NCBI GenBank assembly: GCA_963924555.1
Contig: OZ004583.1
Coordinates: 8,260,582-8,324,581, forward strand
Direction of reading: 5' to 3'
Length of the DNA stretch: 64,000 nt
DNA from: Crambe crambe
Taxonomy: Eukaryota > Porifera > Demospongiae > Poecilosclerida > Crambeidae
Shown here: piece after piece, positions 59,225-64,000 of the stretch
How positions within the stretch are numbered: the stretch's first letter is position 1
How the letters are laid out: every line of letters begins with the position of its first letter
The notes under the pieces: model-generated
Databases searched by the model: none
Seen by the model: the letters and a program-made list of their open reading frames with translations, nothing else
Told to the model about the DNA's origin: nothing
Position numbers and translations under genes: made by a program

Positions 59225-62050
59225 TCAATAATTCTTATTGATCTGATTTACTGAGTAAGCTACATTCTCAGTCACTTCAATGTTTTCTGGAACTACTTCT
59301 TCATACACTGGAACAATTGGAGTGAGGTTTATCACATGTTCCCCTGACTCTGCTCTTGGGGGACTTCCTGAGTGTGTAATGGTTGGCAAGGGTTGCATCC
59401 TCAATTGCTTCATTCTACACTTCTTTCCAAAAAGTATGAACCCCAAGAAAAATGTCACTATGATGAAGAGGACAGAACTGGTTGATATTCCAATCAATGC
59501 TGATAACAACATTTCCACCTTAGCATTGTGTTCACTCAAAGGCACACAATTCTCTGTGAGACGATTATCATAAAATAAAACCACATCTGACTTATTGCTA
59601 GAACTAATAGAGAGAGAAGGATTGTGTGCTAGCTATGCCATCATTGATTCAGCCACTTGAAGAGGAATATATGCATCTACGTAGCTATGGTGCTGACATA
59701 TGTAGCCATACTTGTATTTGGAGTAGTGGTGGTGTTGTCTGTACGATTACACTGAGGGAGTGGTGTCCAGTTCCCATTCGTACAGGTGACAGTTATCTCG
59801 ATGGTTGGGAAATACCCTTCATCACACTGGAAGGTCACACTAGCCCCTTCAGAAAAGTTTCCCAATCGACCATTGGTGAGAAGTATGAGAGGGTCACATT
59901 CTTATGTAATGAAGGGGAAAATTAAAAAGTAACATCATCACTTTTATGGCTACCTTCAATGGGATTGCCACAAATGCTGTCATCAAGACTTGAGTTCCAT
60001 CGTCCATTTATTCCACACTCCATCATGACTTCATCTCCACTGTTATTAAACTGAAGGACTAGAGTCTCTCTTTGTGTTGTCAAGGAGTAATAATGGTGTG
60101 TGATAATTGAAGTATTTAGTGGACCAAGCAATGGGCAGTGACCTGTGGAAATAATTCATGGAGCTATAGTTAAAACACAATATGTTAGTAGTACCAATGG
60201 AGAAATGTGATGATGTATCGTCTTGTGATATTCCATGACAGTAAGAGGTAGTGATGGTGATGTTGTAGAGTGTGTTATTTCTCAGTTGAAGAGTTACTGA
60301 GGAGTTGGAGGTGGTGAAGTCTCCACTGCCTGATGGTGGGGGAGGAGACACTGTGATGGAGTAACTGTCCACTCTCTCTGGATGCATTGAACTCCATGTA
60401 GCCATGAAGGACTGCACACTATCATTCACTTCTGAAGGCAGCAAACTCAGATTTGAAAGATGTGAGTCTGGAACTGAACCAATAGCTACCATTTTATTGG
60501 TCAAGCCAGGCTATTATCAGAGAGTGCGGTAGCACTCTCTATGTAGGGATGACTCGGACGGCCGCGCGCGCCGCCTATAGACTAATACAAAAGTGAAATT
60601 CCAGTTCCCCCACTTAGACCTAACAAAAGCTACTGTGAATGATTATCCAGCCTACTAGAGCCTACTACAATGTGCAGACCAAGTTTCAGGACCAGGGAGC
60701 TTACCGTTTCAGAAATACGGCAAGCAGGTAAACCGCTATATTCTTCTTCTTCTCTATTATTATTATTATTATTCTTCTTCTTATTATTATTCTTCTTAGA
60801 CAACCATATCTCTCGAACCACTCAAGCTACAGCTATGATTTCTGGACAAATCCACTCCAAATTCTACCAACTACGATCTTTTCTACTCGTTGATCCTCGA
60901 AAGAGTCGATGAAAAAGGAGACACTATGGAGCACAGCACTCGACTAATTCAATTAGGAAGCCATCTTTTCTATAATACGCATGCGCATGTATTTGAATAT
61001 CCAATTATTCGAAATCATAATATTACTCAGCTGTCTCTAGCTAGCTAGCTAGCTAGCTCTAGCTGATGATAGACTACTGTATCGATTCGGGGATTTAGAT
61101 TCACCAAGGTAGACTATATTTCAGCATCTTCGACCTCCAAGTATGGCTCAACAACACAACACCTTGACTCGATAAATGATTGGGCTGGTATGCTATTGGA
61201 GAACTTCTTTCATCTGTCCCTGCATACACATAGAAGAATGAACTCTAATCATAGCTAAAACCATAAAAGAGAGGAAAAAAGACCAGGAACAAGTAAGGGA
61301 AAAAGCATTTCGTGAAATGAAAAAAAGATGTAGGGATGACCACTGCTCAAAAAAGTAAGGAAACAAGAAGGATGGAAATGGGATCAATCTTTGTTCTGTA
61401 TATCCAGCCAACAATCCCTACATATACGTCAGGTAACTTCAGATTATAGTGTAGTAATGTGTGTATATGTAGGGATTGTTGGCTGGATATACAGAACAAA
61501 GATTGATCCCATTTCCATCCTTCTTGTTTCCTTACTTTTTTGAGCAGTGGTCATCCCTACATCTTTTTTTCATTTCACGAAATGCTTTTTCCCTTACTTG
61601 TTATACTTACAGTTGATATTGAGTATGGTTGTGTAAGTCCTGCATGTAATTCTGGTTCCATTGAGTTGGAGTGCCACTGTTATGTGAAGTGTTGAGGTGA
61701 TCATGGTGCCATTCATGGAGGTGAACTCAGCTCTAACTGGAGAAGATGCTAGTGTATAATTCCTGATCATTCCAACTCTATCTAATTGATGATCAATAAA
61801 TATAGGAAGCATCTGTCCATCTGGAACGTTCAGCATCCATTCTATGCCTAGGAGGTCATTGACAGTGCAGATATAGACTGCTTCATCACCAGGACAGAAA
61901 ATAGTAGTCTCGTTGATTCCTTCAAGCAATCAATAACGAATTACAATCATTCGTAGCTAGAGATACCTGGTTACCTGCTACCAAAGATGCTGCTTTTGTC
62001 CGCGGTAGATATGCAACTACTACACTAAGAATCAAGCACAGCAACTGCAT
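59225..62050 (-). CDS. H6: Ig-FN3-CCP-CCP transmembrane receptor
   Basis: Exons (minus): 62050..61975, 61919..61611, 60473..60195, 60142..59954, 59900..59712, 59553..59225; 457 codons with stop, phase 1. Signal 1-25 (MQLLCLILSVVVAYL). Ig 26-128 (TTIFCPGDEAVYIC, GIEWMLNVPDG, TRITC); FN3 129-221; CCP1 222-284, in which the second conserved Cys is Phe (LQFNNSGD instead of LQCNNSGD); CCP2 285-347. Membrane segment follows ENCVPLSEHNAKVEM; tail has VYEEV and ENVAYSVN. The Ig-FN3 intron has grown to 1.1 kb by two element insertions, and a palindrome lies 5 bp upstream of the ATG. Ig type matches H3. The Ig acceptor (TTGAAG) is weaker than in the paralogs. Confidence 0.8.
60515..60800. mobile_element. 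element end and simple repeats in H6 intron
   Basis: TATCAGAGAGTGCGGTAGCA at 60515 is the same hairpin end as at 51331 and 51577, followed by GTAGGGATGACTCGGACGGC and a GC-rich patch, then (TTATTATTC)-like repeats at about 60741-60796. The rest to 61288 shows no exon. Confidence 0.6.
61289..61601. mobile_element. 313-bp foldback element
   Basis: Arms of about 135-140 bp begin ACAAGTAAGGGAAAAAGCAT and end with its reverse complement, around a loop near 61430-61460. The inner arms carry CCAGCCAACAATCCCTACAT and its complement. It ends 10 bp from the splice donor of the H6 Ig exon. A half copy is at 40905. Confidence 0.93.
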
Positions 62051-62054
62051 GCTC

Positions 62055-62110
62055 TAGCCTCGTACCCAGGCCTTATTAAAATATTGAAATAAGGCCTGGG
62101 TACGAGGCTA
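62055..62110. mobile_element. 56-bp palindrome directly upstream of H6 ATG
   Basis: TAGCCTCGTACCCAGGCCTT and AAGGCCTGGGTACGAGGCTA flank a short AT loop; arms are perfect over about 23 bp. Same ends as the 609-bp element at 21886. It would lie in the 5' UTR or core promoter of H6. Confidence 0.85.
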
Positions 62111-62427
62111 CAGCTCCATTATTCACACTTTGCGCATGCGCGCGAATTCGAATTTTTGAGTAGCCCTTTGCCTACCAAAAGCGTGCAATTTTGCACATTA
62201 GTCGTTTAAATGGGAAAACTCGCTTAAATAGATGTAAAATTGGAATTGGCGGCCTTATCTATCTCAAAAAATCTCTGAGAACAATAGAGCGGTCAAATCG
62301 GAACTTTACTTTGAAGTGATGAGTCATAAGTGGTTTCGCTTTGATCAAGCTTTGATCTTTGCTTTCAACACTCTTTTTATTTTTTTATATTTATATATAT
62401 ATATATTTTTTTTTTTTAAGAAGAAGA

Positions 62428-62642
62428 TAAGGTAAAGCGGGGCTATTTCGAATGGCGGGTAATTCCGTATTGTTCAAATATTTCTGAAACTACTGAAGCT
62501 TCTGAGCTCAATGTTGGAGGATATAATCTACTATAATAGTAGAATATATTCTTCAAAATAGAGATCATAAGCTCGAGGAGTTTTGAAAATATTTGACCCT
62601 ACGGAATAGCCCCACCGTTCGAAATAGCCCCGCTTTGCCTTA
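62428..62642. mobile_element. 215-bp MITE with TAAGG(T/C)AAAGCGGGGC ends
   Basis: TAAGGTAAAGCGGGGCTATT at the left matches, inverted, AATAGCCCCGCTTTGCCTTA at the right; inner arms also pair (GGGTAATTCCGTA / TACGGAATAGCCC). No coding content. An apparent splice donor on the minus strand at 62643 is part of its end. Confidence 0.8.
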
Positions 62643-62830
62643 CAGGAGGGCATGGTGAGTGTCTTGGGTGACGAGCGGATCCAGCTCGGGCTCTGTCTAC
62701 TGAGAACGGAGACTTGAAGAGGCTGCAAGGGACTGGAGCACTATAGTGGGCGTGGCCTATCGGTTGCCAAGCTTAAGCATAAATGCGACTCTTAGCGTGA
62801 CGATCCCTGCCCATTCGATTTTGATTGGAG

Positions 62831-62954
62831 AAAAACGAACTCGTTCCAGGATGCTCCAGCCACTTCGGAATCGATTCCACCTTTGGAGAGGACTCTATCA
62901 TCGAATATTTGGACGATATAGATGAGCGCGAAGAGAGAGACATCAGTTCAAGTT
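62831..62954 (+). CDS. possible exon of a right-edge gene
   Basis: A plus-strand frame reads KNELVPGCSSHFGIDSTFG then EDSIIEYLDDIDERE and ends at a GTGAGT donor (phase 1) at 62955. The acidic, non-repetitive composition and the strong donor look like coding sequence, but no start and no further exon were found before the satellite. A minus-strand frame over the same bases is also open for 111 codons. No family recognised. Confidence 0.25.
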
Positions 62955-63104
62955 GTGAGTCAGTATAGAACTTTTTGGGGAGCCATGAGGGGTTGTAGCT
63001 TATCCTAATAAGGTTGTACAACTCCCATTTCGGTAGGGAAAGCTTCTTCCTGAGTTGTGGTTGGGGTGTGGCTTGGCTATAATTGAATGTGTCTCCCATT
63101 ATTA

Positions 63105-64000
63105 GCAAGAAAGGCTATAGTAGCTCTTTAGTTAGCAAGAAAAGTTGTTTATAATGGGTGTGGTTAGGTATTATCATGGTTTAATTAGCAAGAAGTTGTT
63201 TAATGAACAGGAAATGGGTGTGGTTGGATAGAAATTAGGTATTTCGAGCAGTAAAAGGGTATGGTTATCCTTTAATTAGCTCTAATGAGCAGGAAATGGG
63301 TGTGGTTAGGTCTTATCGTGGTTTAATCAGCAAGAAGTTGGTTAGAAATTAGGTATTTGTGGGTATGGTTAGCCTTTAATAAGCAGGAAATGGGTGTGGT
63401 TAGGTCTTATTGTGGTTTAATTAGCAAGAAGTTGTTTAATGAGCAGGAAGTTGGTTAGAAATTGGGTATTTCGTGTTAATTGAGCAGTAAATGGGTATGA
63501 GTAGCCTTTAATGAGCCATAAATGAGTGTGGTTAGGTATTATTGTGGTTTAATTAGCAAGAAGTTTAATGAGCAGGAAGTTGGCTAAAAATTAGGTATTT
63601 CGTGTTAATTGAACAGTAAATGGCCTTTAATGAGCAGGAAATGGGTGTGGTTAGGTGGTTTAATTAGCAAGAAGATGAGCAGGAAGTTTAGGTATTTTGT
63701 GTTAATTGAGTATTAGCCTCTAATGAGCAGGAAATGGGTGTGGTTAGGTCTTATCATGGTTTAATTAGCAAGAAATTGTTTAATAAGCAGGAAGTTGGTT
63801 AGAAATTAGGTATTTCGTGTAGCAAATAGCAATAAAAGGGTGTGATTAGCCTTCAATTAGCTTTAATGAGCAGGAAATGGGTGTGGTTAGGTATTATTGT
63901 GGTTTAATTAGCAAGTTGTTTGGTTAGAAATTAGGTATTTCGTGTTAATCGAGCAGTAATAGCAATAAAAGGGTGTGATTAGCCTTCAATTAGCTCTAAT
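63105..64000. repeat. satellite-like tandem repeat running off the window
   Basis: Degenerate units of very roughly 100-130 bp built from the phrases ATGGGTGTGGTTAGGT, GTGGTTTAATTAGCAAGAAG, GAGCAGGAAGTTGGTTAGAA and TTAGGTATTTCGTGTTAATT. At least seven units are visible. No coding content. Confidence 0.85.

Noticed and set aside
60670..60912. Plus-strand frame with a poly-Ser/Leu stretch
   Set aside because: It translates TTC/TTA simple repeats inside the H6 intron.
62644..62722. Minus-strand exon between CCTTGCAG and CCT/GTAAGG
   Set aside because: The apparent donor belongs to the end of a MITE and two frames are equally open, so there is no basis to choose.

Overview
The window looks like metazoan genomic DNA, most likely from a sponge. 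It is AT-rich and full of TAGC/AGCT-rich filler, introns are mostly 50-80 bp with GT-AG borders, and protein domains sit on single phase-1 exons. The AGCT-rich composition reminds me of the demosponge Amphimedon, but that is an impression, not a proof. I see no bacterial genes, tRNA, rRNA or CRISPR array. Gene models below were built by hand from splice signals, reading frame and comparison between paralogs in the window. Intact models have exon lengths summing to a multiple of three.

Layout. (1) 0-24.4 kb, + strand: a duplicated set of small secreted proteins (signal peptide, one Ig-like domain, one fibronectin III (FN3) domain, short hydrophobic C-terminus that looks like a GPI-anchor signal): A1 (372-1447), A2 pseudogene (1963-2975), A1' (12511-14013), A2' (14575-15592), A3 (about 23354-24349). 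A minus-strand relative, M1 (3289-6015), follows the first pair, and remnants of it follow the second. Decayed minus-strand Rab32-like GTPase copies lie divergently upstream of A1' and A3. (2) 25-31.2 kb, + strand: two more single-Ig genes, B (GPI-like tail, frame lesions) and C (transmembrane, YENV tail, one frame lesion), then (3) an apparently intact six-exon Rab32-like gene (31378-34612). (4) 35.4-44 kb, minus strand: Ig-FN3-transmembrane receptors D, E and G plus pseudogene F, with tyrosine-motif tails. D has a striking tail built of repeated exons, each carrying one YSx[LVP] motif. (5) 44.2-62.1 kb, minus strand: six Ig-FN3-CCP-CCP-transmembrane genes, H1-H6, with VYEE[IV] and ENVAYS tail motifs. 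H1, H3 and H6 are open; H2, H4 and H5 are broken. They form two blocks of three in the same order (H1/H4, H2/H5, H3/H6 share Ig types). (6) The last kb is a satellite-like tandem repeat.

All receptors share an N-terminal Ig-like domain beginning with a C-P-G signature, and all receptor exons with determined borders, apart from the D tail, have phase-1 borders. I infer one expanding, exon-shuffled family of surface recognition proteins made as GPI-like and signalling transmembrane versions, interleaved with Rab32-like GTPases and heavily peppered with foldback/MITE transposons. A role in self/non-self recognition or innate immunity is a hypothesis; the sequence shows architecture, not function.
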